The position numbers and the translations under genes were made by a program. The notes below the pieces were generated by a model that worked only from the letters and a program-made list of their open reading frames with translations, was not told where the DNA came from and made no database searches. From the NCBI GenBank assembly GCA_900110395.1, contig FODP01000003.1:434001-498000 (forward strand): a DNA stretch of 64,000 nt. Direction: 5' to 3'. Shown here one piece after another: positions 33,734 through 40,759 of the stretch; within the stretch, counting starts at the first letter, position 1; every line of letters starts with the position of its first letter. This DNA is from Rhodospirillales bacterium URHD0017. GTDB taxonomy: Bacteria > Pseudomonadota > Alphaproteobacteria > Reyranellales > Reyranellaceae.

Positions 33734-35527
33734 CTAGCCGAGTTGCTCGCGCAGGAGCTCAAGCTCAAGCCACTGGGTCTCCGCCGCTTCGATTTCGGCT
33801 TGGGCGGCGGCAAGGCGTGCCGTCTTGGTCGCGAAGGATGCCGCATCGCGGCGATAAAGGCCGGGATCGGCCAGCGCCTGCTGCAACGCTGCGATCTCGG
33901 CCTGCAGAGCTTCGATCGTCCTCGGCAGCTCGGCCAGCGCGCGCTCACGCTTGTAGCCGAGCCGCGCCCTCGGGGCGCTTTCGCGGACCGGCGCCTTGTC
34001 CTTGCGCGGCTGCGGCGTCGACGGTGTCTCGCGCGGGCCGCGCTGCACCACGTAGTCGCTGTAGCCGCCGGCATATTCGATTGCTGTGCCGTCGCCCTCC
34101 ATCGCGATGGTCGAGGTCACCAAGCGGTCGAGGAAATCACGGTCGTGACTCACCAGCAGGACCGTCCCGTCATAGTCGCTCAGCGCTTCCTGCAGGAGGT
34201 CGAGCGTATCGGCATCGAGGTCGTTGGTCGGCTCGTCGAGAACAAGCAGGTTGGAGGGCGCGGCCAGCGCCTTGGCGAGCAGCAGACGGTTGCGCTCGCC
34301 GCCCGACAGCGTGCGCACGGGCTGGCGCGCCTGCTCGTCGCGGAACAGGTATTCGCGCAGGTAGCTCATCACGTGCATCTGCCGGCCACGCACCAGCAGA
34401 TGGTCGTTGCGGTCGGCCAGGATCTCCCACGGGGTCTTGTCGGGATCGAGCGCGGCGCGGCGCTGGTCGATCACCACGGGCACCAGGTTGGCGCCGAGCT
34501 TCACCGAGCCAGTGTCCGGTTCCAGCTCGCCGATCAGCATGCGCAGCAGCGTCGTCTTGCCGGCGCCATTGGGACCGATCAGGCCGATGCGGTCGCGGCG
34601 AAAGATGCGGGTCGAGAAGTTCTCGACGATGGTGCGTTCGCCGAAACGCTTGGAGATGTTGCGCGCGGTGATGGCGAGCGCGCCCGACTGTTCGGCCGTG
34701 CCGGCCTCGATGGTGGCGCGGCCGGTCGGACCGATCTGCTGGCGGCGCTGCTTGCGCAGCTCACCCAGGGCACGCAGGCGGCCCTCGTTGCGCGTGCGCC
34801 GGGCGCGGATGCTCTTGCCCGCCCATTCGGTCTCGCGCTCGATCAGGCGATCGAGCTTGTGCCGCTCGGTCGCCTCGCGTTCGAGGATGGCGGTCGACCA
34901 GTCATCGAACTCGGCATAACCCTTGTCGAGGCGGCGCACGATGCCGCGGTCGAGCCACAGCACGGCGCGGGAGAGGTTGGCGAGGAAGCGCCGGTCGTGG
35001 CTCACCAGCACGTAGGCGCCCTTCCATGCAGACAGCTTCTCTTCGAGCCATTCGATGGTCGGCAGGTCGAGATGGTTGGTGGGCTCGTCGAGCAGCAGCA
35101 CGTCGGGCTCGGCCACCAGGGCGCGGGCGAGCGCGGTGCGACGCGCCTCGCCGCCCGACAGCTCGGCCGGATTCTTGGCGCCGTCGAGCGTCACCTCCGC
35201 CAGGAGGGCGGCGACGCGGTAGTCGCCGGGTCCGAGCGAATCCGCCAGGCCTGCCGCGACATAGTGGGCGACGCTGGCGTGGCCGGTGAAATCCGGCTCC
35301 TGCGGCAGGGTCGCCACGGTGGCGCCGGGCTGGGCGAAGCGCGTGCCCGCATCGGCAATCGGCTCGCCCGCCAGGATCTTCAGCAGGGTCGATTTGCCGG
35401 CGCCGTTGCGGCCGACCAAGCTCAGGCGCTCGCCCGGTGCGATGCCGAGCTCGACGCCGTCGAGGATGGTCTGGTCGCCCAGGTGGTAGCGGATGCCGGC
35501 AAGGGCCAGGAGGGGTGGATCTGCCAT
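33734..35527 (-). CDS. ABC-F family ATPase (Uup-like)
   Basis: A 597-residue soluble protein with two ABC cassettes and no membrane segment. Cassette 1 has VGRNGAGKSTLLKIL, AELSGGEARRTALARAL and VLLLDEPTNHLDLPT. Cassette 2 has IGPNGAGKTTLLRML, RTLSGGERNRLLLAKAL and LLVLDEPTNDLDADT. The linker between them (about 225-300) is long, helical and Arg-rich. A C-terminal coiled coil (RERALAELPRTIEALQAEI) is typical of Uup. Such proteins act on ribosomes, or in Uup's case on branched DNA or ribosomes. ATG 35525-35527 or the one two codons earlier can be the start. Confidence 0.9.
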   Translation of the reverse strand: MADPPLLALAGIRYHLGDQTILDGVELGIAPGERLSLVGRNGAGKSTLLKILAGEPIADAGTRFAQPGATVATLPQEPDFTGHASVAHYVAAGLADSLGPGDYRVAALLAEVTLDGAKNPAELSGGEARRTALARALVAEPDVLLLDEPTNHLDLPTIEWLEEKLSAWKGAYVLVSHDRRFLANLSRAVLWLDRGIVRRLDKGYAEFDDWSTAILEREATERHKLDRLIERETEWAGKSIRARRTRNEGRLRALGELRKQRRQQIGPTGRATIEAGTAEQSGALAITARNISKRFGERTIVENFSTRIFRRDRIGLIGPNGAGKTTLLRMLIGELEPDTGSVKLGANLVPVVIDQRRAALDPDKTPWEILADRNDHLLVRGRQMHVMSYLREYLFRDEQARQPVRTLSGGERNRLLLAKALAAPSNLLVLDEPTNDLDADTLDLLQEALSDYDGTVLLVSHDRDFLDRLVTSTIAMEGDGTAIEYAGGYSDYVVQRGPRETPSTPQPRKDKAPVRESAPRARLGYKRERALAELPRTIEALQAEIAALQQALADPGLYRRDAASFATKTARLAAAQAEIEAAETQWLELELLREQLG

Positions 35528-35609
35528 TTTCATGAAAAGCGGGTGAGCCGGGCTACATGGCCGAAGCTGTCCACATCGGCAAGGATAACTCACAGGGGTA
35601 GGATTGCCC

Positions 35610-36542
35610 ATGTTACGGGCCGTGGGGGAGCCAAGGCGGATCGAGCGCGCCATCAAGCGCCTGCAGGGCGCGTTGAAGGGGATTCCCTCACGCGGCGTGC
35701 GGCTCACCTGGCGCGGCGGCGAACTGCGCACCACCATCCACTGGGCGCGCGACGATGCCATCTGGTGGGCCTTCGAGCCGCGGCCGGCGCGCGACGCGCT
35801 GCTGCTCGGCCACGCCCCCGATGCACCGACCAAGCGCGAGAGCATCACCTGCGAGATCAACCTGCCGCGCGCCGGCGCCGACCGAAAGGTCGCGGGCATC
35901 GTCGCGGCCGACGACCGCGGCGCGCTCTATCTCTGCCATTCCGGTCGCATGGGCGGCTCGCGGCCGGGCCAGCGCAAGTCGGGCTTCCGCGAGTTTCTGG
36001 CCGACGGCGTGTGGCGCAAGCTCGCCTGGCCGGACGGCGAGGAGACCGAGGCGCTGGTCATCGCCCCGCTCGACAGCCCGCGGCTCACGCGCCTGCTCGG
36101 ACAGTTCGTCGACGCGGTGCGCCGCTTCAAGGCGGGCGAGCCGCCGACGGCACGCACCGGCTTGTGCGTCGAACCCGCGATCGTCGATTCGGCGATGGCG
36201 GCGTGCGACCGGCGCCTGGTCGATGTGGCGCTGCACGAGGAGCTTGCCAAGCGCGGCCTGTTCGGCGGCACAGAGGATCTCTTCTCGCTGCGCGGCGAGC
36301 GTCCGCAACCCCTGTTCGCCCTGGTGGCCGACGGCGGGCCCGAGGAACTCGCCATGGCGGTGGGCTCGCTGTCGCTCGCGTCGGCGCGCGGCGGGCCGGA
36401 CGTGCGGCCGATCCTGGTGGCGCCGGCGGCGCTCGCCGATCCCGATTCCGACGCCCTGCAGGCCCTGCCCTTCGCCTTCGTGCGCTTCCGCTGGCGCGGC
36501 GCGCGCGCCGTCTTCGATGGACTGGACGACGCGCTGGAATGA
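35610..36542 (+). CDS. hypothetical protein
   Basis: A 310-residue soluble protein without a recognised family. It begins with a basic helix (RRIERAIKRLQGALKGIPSR), then a beta-rich part (VRLTWRGGELRTTIHWARDD) and further alternating helices and strands. GRMGGSRPGQRKSGFREFLADG is a basic loop. No signal peptide or membrane segment is seen. ATG 35610 lies two codons inside a TTG; CAGGGGTAGG precedes it. It is divergent from the ABC-F gene across an 82-base gap. Confidence 0.65.
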   Translation: MLRAVGEPRRIERAIKRLQGALKGIPSRGVRLTWRGGELRTTIHWARDDAIWWAFEPRPARDALLLGHAPDAPTKRESITCEINLPRAGADRKVAGIVAADDRGALYLCHSGRMGGSRPGQRKSGFREFLADGVWRKLAWPDGEETEALVIAPLDSPRLTRLLGQFVDAVRRFKAGEPPTARTGLCVEPAIVDSAMAACDRRLVDVALHEELAKRGLFGGTEDLFSLRGERPQPLFALVADGGPEELAMAVGSLSLASARGGPDVRPILVAPAALADPDSDALQALPFAFVRFRWRGARAVFDGLDDALE

Positions 36543-36569
36543 CGTCTTCTTCTTCGCGAGCTTCGTGCT

Positions 36570-36662
36570 CCTCTCCCCCGCTAGGGGGAGAGGTTGGGTG
36601 AGGGGGTTGCACGAGCTTTCGATGCCCCCTCCCCTAGCCTCTCCCCCTGGCGGGGGGAGAGG
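36570..36662. repeat. double hairpin, family B
   Basis: Hairpins 36570-36593 and 36638-36662 (CCTCTCCCCC/GGGGGAGAGG cores) have the same layout as the element at 24243; the first 37 bases of the two elements are identical. It lies directly downstream of the hypothetical gene ending at 36542. Confidence 0.8.
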
Positions 36663-36690
36663 AACACGAGCGTGAGTGAGGGAAGCGTCG

Positions 36691-37026
36691 ATGGTAATGG
36701 GCCTGACGACCGGACTATGGGTGAGCGCGCAGGTGCGCATCTGCGACCGCGCCTTCATTCCGGCCACCGTGGTGCGGCGCGGCGATCCCGATGCCGGCAC
36801 GGTGCTGCTGAAGATCAACCGTTTCGAGGCGGGAGTAACGGTCTACACCCAGGCGAGCTCGATGGGTGACGGCCCGGCGTGGAGCCGCGGCACGGGACCA
36901 AGCCCGGTTCCCGAAACCGAGGCCGACGCCTACATCGCCCGCCAGGTCGCGCGCGATCCCGACGTGTGGGTTCTCGAGATCGAGGACCGCAAGGGGCAGT
37001 ACCAGCTCGACGGCAAGGTGGTCTGA
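36691..37026 (+). CDS. DUF1491 family protein
   Basis: A 111-residue protein matching the alphaproteobacterial DUF1491 family as I know it. It starts TGLWVSAQVRICDRAFIPAT, continues RGDPDAGTVLLKINRF, and has the late motif ETEADAYIARQVARDPDVWV followed by LEIEDRKG. Function is unknown; the size fits. GAGGG at about 36678-36682 favours ATG 36691 over the GTG at 36676. Confidence 0.8.
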   Translation: MVMGLTTGLWVSAQVRICDRAFIPATVVRRGDPDAGTVLLKINRFEAGVTVYTQASSMGDGPAWSRGTGPSPVPETEADAYIARQVARDPDVWVLEIEDRKGQYQLDGKVV

Positions 37027-37027
37027 C

Positions 37028-37062
37028 GCAAAGGCCCCTCGCTACGCTCGGGGTGACAACCA
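37028..37062. repeat. partial family A repeat
   Basis: CCCCTCGCTACGCTCGGGGTGAC is a half-copy of the family A arm, just past the DUF1491 stop. The rest of the 260-base gap to 37286 contains a small hairpin (GCGCGCGATGCGCG near 37107) but no gene, and presumably holds the promoter of the MNIO operon. Confidence 0.55.
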
Positions 37063-37286
37063 TCTCTGATGCCCTGCAATCCAAGGTGGTCTTTGCCACA
37101 GATCGGCGCGCGATGCGCGTGTAGGTCTGTAGGGCGCGACAATGCGGCAACGACGGGGCTTGCAGCATTGAGAGATGCAGCCGGCAGTGTGGTTGTCACT
37201 TGGCAGAGCGTGGGCGCTACCGTTGCGATCGCTTCGGTGGAATGCCCGTTTGTTGCACAGACGTCCGCCAACCAACGGAGTGTCAC

Positions 37287-37532
37287 ATGTCCAAGGACAA
37301 GATTGCCGAGATCCAGCTGGTTCGTGACAGCACGCAGCCGTTCCTCAAGGTCACCGTCCCGAAGGGCACCAAGCTCTCCGATACGCTGAAGCTCCAGCCT
37401 CAGCTGTCGGACATCCTCGGCAAGCTCAAGGGCTGCCTGCCGTGCAATTCCGGCGTGCCGATCTGGTTCCACGAGCGCGAGGAGATCGAGAACCTCGTCA
37501 AGATCGACCTCGGCACCATGAAGCGCATCTGA
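37287..37532 (+). CDS. small CxxC protein, candidate MNIO substrate (RiPP-like precursor)
   Basis: An 81-residue protein that opens the MNIO operon, 10 bases before the DUF692 gene. The N-terminal 45 residues (AEIQLVRDSTQPFLKVTVPK and a KLSDTLKLQPQLSDIL helix) would serve as a leader-like part. A Cys pair, CLPCNSG (Cys50, Cys53), is followed by the aromatic/charged stretch VPIWFHEREEIENLVKIDL. There is no signal peptide. Known MNIO enzymes oxidise Cys (or Asp/Asn) in precursor peptides encoded next to them, so Cys50/Cys53 are the prime candidates. The peptide family itself is not one I can name. ATG 37287 follows CGGAG at 37276-37280. Confidence 0.72.
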   Translation: MSKDKIAEIQLVRDSTQPFLKVTVPKGTKLSDTLKLQPQLSDILGKLKGCLPCNSGVPIWFHEREEIENLVKIDLGTMKRI

Positions 37533-37542
37533 GGCAAGACCC

Positions 37543-38466
37543 ATGCATCCCGAGCTCACCCATCCGGAGATCGGGCATGCCGGGATCGGACGCCCGGGAG
37601 CCGGTCAGGCCGGCGTTGGACTGCTGTTCAACGGCGCGCTGATCGACCTCCTGGGCGCCGAGCCCGATGCGGTCGAGTTCCTGTCGGTCATACCGGAGAG
37701 GTTCTGGCAGGATTTCGGCCGCGATCGCGCCCAGCGCTTCGCCCCGCTGCCCGACGACGTCGCGATCCTCGACGAGCTCGCTGAGCGCCACACTCTGGTC
37801 GCGCACGGCGTGGGCCTCTCGATCGCCAGCGGCTCGACCTTCGACATCGACCATGTGCGCCAGCTCGCCGAATGGCACCGGCGCTACCGCTTTGCCTGGA
37901 TCGGCGAGCATCTCTCGGCGGTGCGCGTGCAGACCGAGGTGACGCCCGACCACCACGCGGGCCTCGCGCTGCCGCTCGCCTGGGACCGCGACCTGCTCGA
38001 CATGCTGTGCGAGCGCGTGGCGCGGGCGCAGGACATCCTGGGCGCGCGGTTGCTGCTGGAGAACGGCGTGGTGCACACGCCGGTGCCGGGCTCGGACATG
38101 AGCGAGGAGGATTTCATGAATGCGCTGGTCCGGCGGACCGGCTGCGGCCTCCTGCTCGACCTGCACAACTTGCATGTCAACGCCGTCAATCTCGGCCTCG
38201 ACGCCGACCGCTTCATCAACGGGCTCGACCTCGACGCCATCGGCGAGATCCATGTCGCCGGCGGCAACAGCCTGTTCGGCGCCTATCTCGATTCGCACGC
38301 CGGGCCCTGCCCGTCTGCGGTCTTCGGCCTGCTCGAGCGTACCGCGCCGCGCTGCCGCAACCTTCTCGGGGTGACCTTCGAGTTCCATGAGACCTACTTC
38401 CCGGGGCTGGGCGATGCGGGGGTGCTCGGCCAATTGCAACAGATGCGTGCCGCCGTCGGCGGCTAA
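37543..38466 (+). CDS. DUF692 multinuclear non-haem iron oxygenase (MNIO)
   Basis: A 307-residue TIM-barrel enzyme of the DUF692/MbnB family, which uses two or three iron ions to oxidise peptide Cys or other residues. Likely metal ligands seen in order: His88 (LVAHGVGLSIAS), Glu122-His123 (WIGEHLS), Glu173-Asn174 (LLENGV), Asp206/His208/His211/Asn213 (LLLDLHNLHVNAVN), Glu235-His237 (GEIHVAGG), Asp250-x-His252 (DSHAGP) and Glu280 (FEFHETYF). All family positions therefore appear filled, and the enzyme should be active. The N-terminus has an extra His/Pro/Gly-rich 20 residues. Flanked by the small Cys protein and the partner gene with 10- and 12-base gaps, it is a compact operon. Confidence 0.88.
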   Translation: MHPELTHPEIGHAGIGRPGAGQAGVGLLFNGALIDLLGAEPDAVEFLSVIPERFWQDFGRDRAQRFAPLPDDVAILDELAERHTLVAHGVGLSIASGSTFDIDHVRQLAEWHRRYRFAWIGEHLSAVRVQTEVTPDHHAGLALPLAWDRDLLDMLCERVARAQDILGARLLLENGVVHTPVPGSDMSEEDFMNALVRRTGCGLLLDLHNLHVNAVNLGLDADRFINGLDLDAIGEIHVAGGNSLFGAYLDSHAGPCPSAVFGLLERTAPRCRNLLGVTFEFHETYFPGLGDAGVLGQLQQMRAAVGG

Positions 38467-38478
38467 GAGGGGGACGCC

Positions 38479-39099
38479 ATGTCGATCGCGGAATTCCAAC
38501 GGGCCCTTGCCGACCTGATCGCCTCGCCCGAGCGTTGCGTCGCGCTGCGCGAAGGCAATGCCGACGTGCTCGCCGACTACGGCATGACGCTGCGTGAAAG
38601 GAAGCGGCTCGAGACGATGGTTCATCACGAGGCGATGTCGGTTAACTGCTCGCTCTATCGCGTCAACCGGCTGATCCCGGTCTACTCGGTGCTGCCGCAT
38701 TCCTGCCGGCTGCTGGGCGACCGGCTGATGGACGAGCTCGACGCCTTCTGGGCGGCCTCGCGCCACGCCACTCTGCAGTATCGCTGGGAATCGTGGCGTT
38801 TCGGCCTGTGGCTCGAGGAACGCATCGCCGCCCGCCGACTGCCGGCCGGGCCGGTCGAGGATGCCATCCGGCTTGAGATGGCGATGTTCGACGTCCAGGC
38901 CGCCCAGCGCGGCGGCAACGGCGGCAGCCGGCGGCGGGTCGTGCTGCTGCGCTACGATCCCGACGAGCTTCTGGACCCCACGATCGCGGCCGAAGACCTG
39001 CAGCCTCTGGCGAGCGGCGTCACCGTGGTGATCGACGCGACCGGCTCGCAGCTCTCGGTCCGCCGCGTCGACGATACGTTGACCGGCAAGGTGGCTTAG
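38479..39099 (+). CDS. MNIO partner protein, DUF2063/HvfC-like topology
   Basis: A 206-residue protein in the partner position of an MNIO operon. The N-terminal 110 residues are helical: EFQRALADLIASPERCVALR, then CSLYRVNRLIPVYSVLPHSC and RLLGDRLMDELDAFW. This recalls the YR-N-v-p-l-h/LLG pattern of DUF2063 partner proteins that bind the precursor leader. The C-terminal part (RRRVVLLRYDPDELLDPTIA, VTVVIDATGSQLSVRRVD) is beta-rich. Assignment to DUF2063 is by pattern and context only. GAGGGGGACGCC precedes the ATG. A near-perfect hairpin follows the stop and probably ends the operon. Confidence 0.68.
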   Translation: MSIAEFQRALADLIASPERCVALREGNADVLADYGMTLRERKRLETMVHHEAMSVNCSLYRVNRLIPVYSVLPHSCRLLGDRLMDELDAFWAASRHATLQYRWESWRFGLWLEERIAARRLPAGPVEDAIRLEMAMFDVQAAQRGGNGGSRRRVVLLRYDPDELLDPTIAAEDLQPLASGVTVVIDATGSQLSVRRVDDTLTGKVA

Positions 39100-39100
39100 C

Positions 39101-39159
39101 GCTGGGGGCGCGCCACTAGAGACGGAGCGGAGCTCCGTCTCTAGTGGCGTGCCCCCAGC
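39101..39159. terminator. 59-bp near-perfect palindrome between convergent genes (family C)
   Basis: Arms of 28 bases with one mismatch (GCTGGGGGCGCGCCACTAGA ... TCTAGTGGCGTGCCCCCAGC) and a 3-base centre. It lies one base after the partner-protein stop and two bases before the LysM/M23 gene's stop on the other strand, so it can act as a bidirectional end structure. It has no T-run, hence termination is inferred from position. Confidence 0.65.
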
Positions 39160-39161
39160 GG

Positions 39162-40058
39162 TCACTGCGCCGGCAGCACCATCATCGGATCAATCGTCCT
39201 GCTGCCGCCGCGCCTGACCTCGAAGTGCACGCGCGGGCTCGCCGCGCCGCCGGAGTTGCCGGCCTTGGCGATGGTCTGGCCCTTCTTCACGGCGTCGCCC
39301 TTCTTGACCAGCAGCGCCTCGTTGTTGCCGTAGGCGGTGATGTAGCCGCCCGGGTGCTGGACCAGCAGCAGGTTGCCGAGATGGGCGACGTCGCTGCCGG
39401 CATAGATGACGGTGCCGCCGTCGGCTGCCTTCACAGGGTCCCCGGTGGCGGCCTGGATGTCGATGCCGTCGTTCTTCTGGCCGCCCTGGGTGCCGTAGGG
39501 CACCAGGACCTTGCCTTGCAGCGGCCAGGCCATGCGCGGCGGTGGCGGCGTGGCCGCGACCGAGGCCTCCGTCTTGCTCGCTTCGTGGGCGGCCGGGCTG
39601 AGCGGTGTGGGCTGGCCCGCGGCGGCCATCTTGGGCTCGGCGGAATCGCTTTTGGCGCCGGGTGGCGGCGGCAGGTTATCGCGCTTCACCGGGCCGGGCG
39701 CCGTGCTCGCGGCAGCCTGGGTGGCGCCGCCGGTGTTGTCGGCGACGAACCTGGCGCCGGGCAGCTCGATATACTGGCCGGCCTTCAGGGTGTAGGGCGC
39801 CTTCAGCTTGTTGCGGTCGATGATGGTCTGCGAGGACACGCCATAGCGCTGCGAGATGCTATCGACCGTGTCCTTTTCGTTGACGACATAGACGGCAACG
39901 GCGTTGGGACCAGCGCCGGAGCCGGGATATTCCATGGTTCCGCCCTTGGGGCCGAACACGTTCGCACAGGCGCCGAGCGCGACCGACAGCGCCGCTGTTG
40001 TACCCAGCGTGCGCATCCAGCCGGCCCATCGCGAGGGGTAGCGAGGGGCTCTTTTCAT
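39162..40058 (-). CDS. LysM/M23 peptidase lipoprotein (NlpD/DipM-like)
   Basis: A 298-residue outer-membrane or periplasmic lipoprotein acting on or regulating peptidoglycan hydrolysis in cell division. The signal peptide ends in the lipobox LGAC (about residue 33). A LysM domain follows (VYVVNEKDTVDSISQRYGVS), then a Pro/Ala-rich linker, and a C-terminal M23 domain (NDGIDIQAATGDPVKAADGG, VHFEVRRGG). The first zinc ligand His of HxxxD is replaced (NDGIDI), so it may be a non-catalytic activator like NlpD/EnvC. ATG 40056-40058 is preferred; another ATG lies 15 codons upstream. Confidence 0.86.
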   Translation of the reverse strand: MKRAPRYPSRWAGWMRTLGTTAALSVALGACANVFGPKGGTMEYPGSGAGPNAVAVYVVNEKDTVDSISQRYGVSSQTIIDRNKLKAPYTLKAGQYIELPGARFVADNTGGATQAAASTAPGPVKRDNLPPPPGAKSDSAEPKMAAAGQPTPLSPAAHEASKTEASVAATPPPPRMAWPLQGKVLVPYGTQGGQKNDGIDIQAATGDPVKAADGGTVIYAGSDVAHLGNLLLVQHPGGYITAYGNNEALLVKKGDAVKKGQTIAKAGNSGGAASPRVHFEVRRGGSRTIDPMMVLPAQ

Positions 40059-40099
40059 GGACCCATTGTACTGCATCCCAATTCCGGCGGGAATCGGGT

Positions 40100-40217
40100 T
40101 CATCCCGAGCGAAGCCGCCCGAAAGGCGGCGTAGCCGGGGGATCTTTTCTTGCCGATGCACCGCCAAAAGAGGTCCCTCCACTGTGCCGCGCTACGCTCG
40201 GCTCCGGTCGGGATGAC
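40100..40217. repeat. palindromic intergenic repeat, family A with long loop
   Basis: The arms CATCCCGAGCGAAGCCG and CTACGCTCGGCTCCGGTCGGGATG enclose an inner hairpin (GCCGCCCGAAAGGCGGC). It fills the gap between the lipoprotein start and the UGSC gene's end. Confidence 0.7.
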
Positions 40218-40226
40218 GGTGATGGA

Positions 40227-40748
40227 TCAGTCCTTCAACAGGATCGCCTGGGCCTGCTGGTAGGCGACTTCCGCCCGTTCCTTGAGCTCGGGAAGGGTGC
40301 AGGAGCCGATCGGGTGCTGGACCCTGGTGAAGGGGTAGTCAGGAATGCCCAGGACCCGGGCGATGTTCCTGGCCGTCACCTCGAAAGGTGTCGTGCAGAT
40401 CACCACAGCCCGCTTGCCGAGCTGCTCGAAGGAGATGCCGTCGTGCAGACTGCACGTCGAGCAGGACCCTCAATCCCCCAGGCCGGTTATCAGGAAGTCG
40501 ACCTCCGGCGCGACCTGCGTGAGGGTGTTGGCGGGCGCCGGCGCACTGGCGTTCTTCTTGGAGGCGAGCTTCACGACCGTGCAGCCGTGGCGCTGGACGA
40601 AGAGGTCAGCCACCTCCTTCAGCATCTCCTCGGCATTGAGCTTGCCGTTCTCCAGGATGCCGATGCGCGCACCGTCGAGCTTGGCGAGTGCGGACGCGCG
40701 CGTACGCTTGCGCGTGGCCGTGGTCGAGGTGGGGGCGTAGAGCTGCAT
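40227..40748 (-). CDS. UGSC-family selenoprotein, selenocysteine encoded by in-frame TGA at 40470-40472
   Basis: The frame from ATG 40746-40748 (AGGAGG upstream) runs 92 codons to a TGA after DFLITGLGD. It continues in the same frame without a break for 80 more codons to a TGA at 40227-40229. The sequence after the first TGA starts GSCSTCSLHDGISFE, giving the UGSC signature (Sec93, Cys96, Cys99). It ends with HPIGSCTLPELKERAEVAYQ, all of good coding quality. UGSC proteins are a recognised family of bacterial (seleno)proteins with Sec or Cys at this position. Total 173 residues. A SECIS-like hairpin follows the TGA. It is probably a thiol/selenol redox enzyme. It is encoded 11 bases downstream of a partner gene in one transcript. 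Confidence 0.88.
40442..40472 (-). promoter_or_regulatory. bacterial SECIS-like element after the selenocysteine codon
   Basis: On the minus strand, 13 bases after the TGA, CGTGC-AGTCT-GCACG forms a 5-bp stem (6 bp if A-T closes inside) with a 5-base loop whose second base is G. Bacterial SECIS elements recognised by SelB lie 11-14 bases after the UGA and have a short stem and a G in the first two loop positions, so spacing and shape fit. The hairpin is within the coding sequence (HDG region). Confidence 0.75.
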
Positions 40749-40759
40749 AAGGCCTCCTC

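Noticed and set aside
33743..36601. Plus-strand open frame of about 950 codons over the ABC-F gene
   Set aside because: It is antisense to the clear ABC-F gene and runs out of frame over the 35610 gene. It has low-complexity composition and no domain.
37042..37275. Small minus-strand frame upstream of the MNIO operon
   Set aside because: It has no ribosome-binding site, no recognisable composition, and overlaps the repeat remnant and probable promoter.
39101..39159. Palindrome after the MNIO operon as an attachment or resolution site
   Set aside because: There is no recombinase gene or direct flanking repeat, and it shares its arm core with family C palindromes elsewhere, so a repeat with terminator role is the simpler view.
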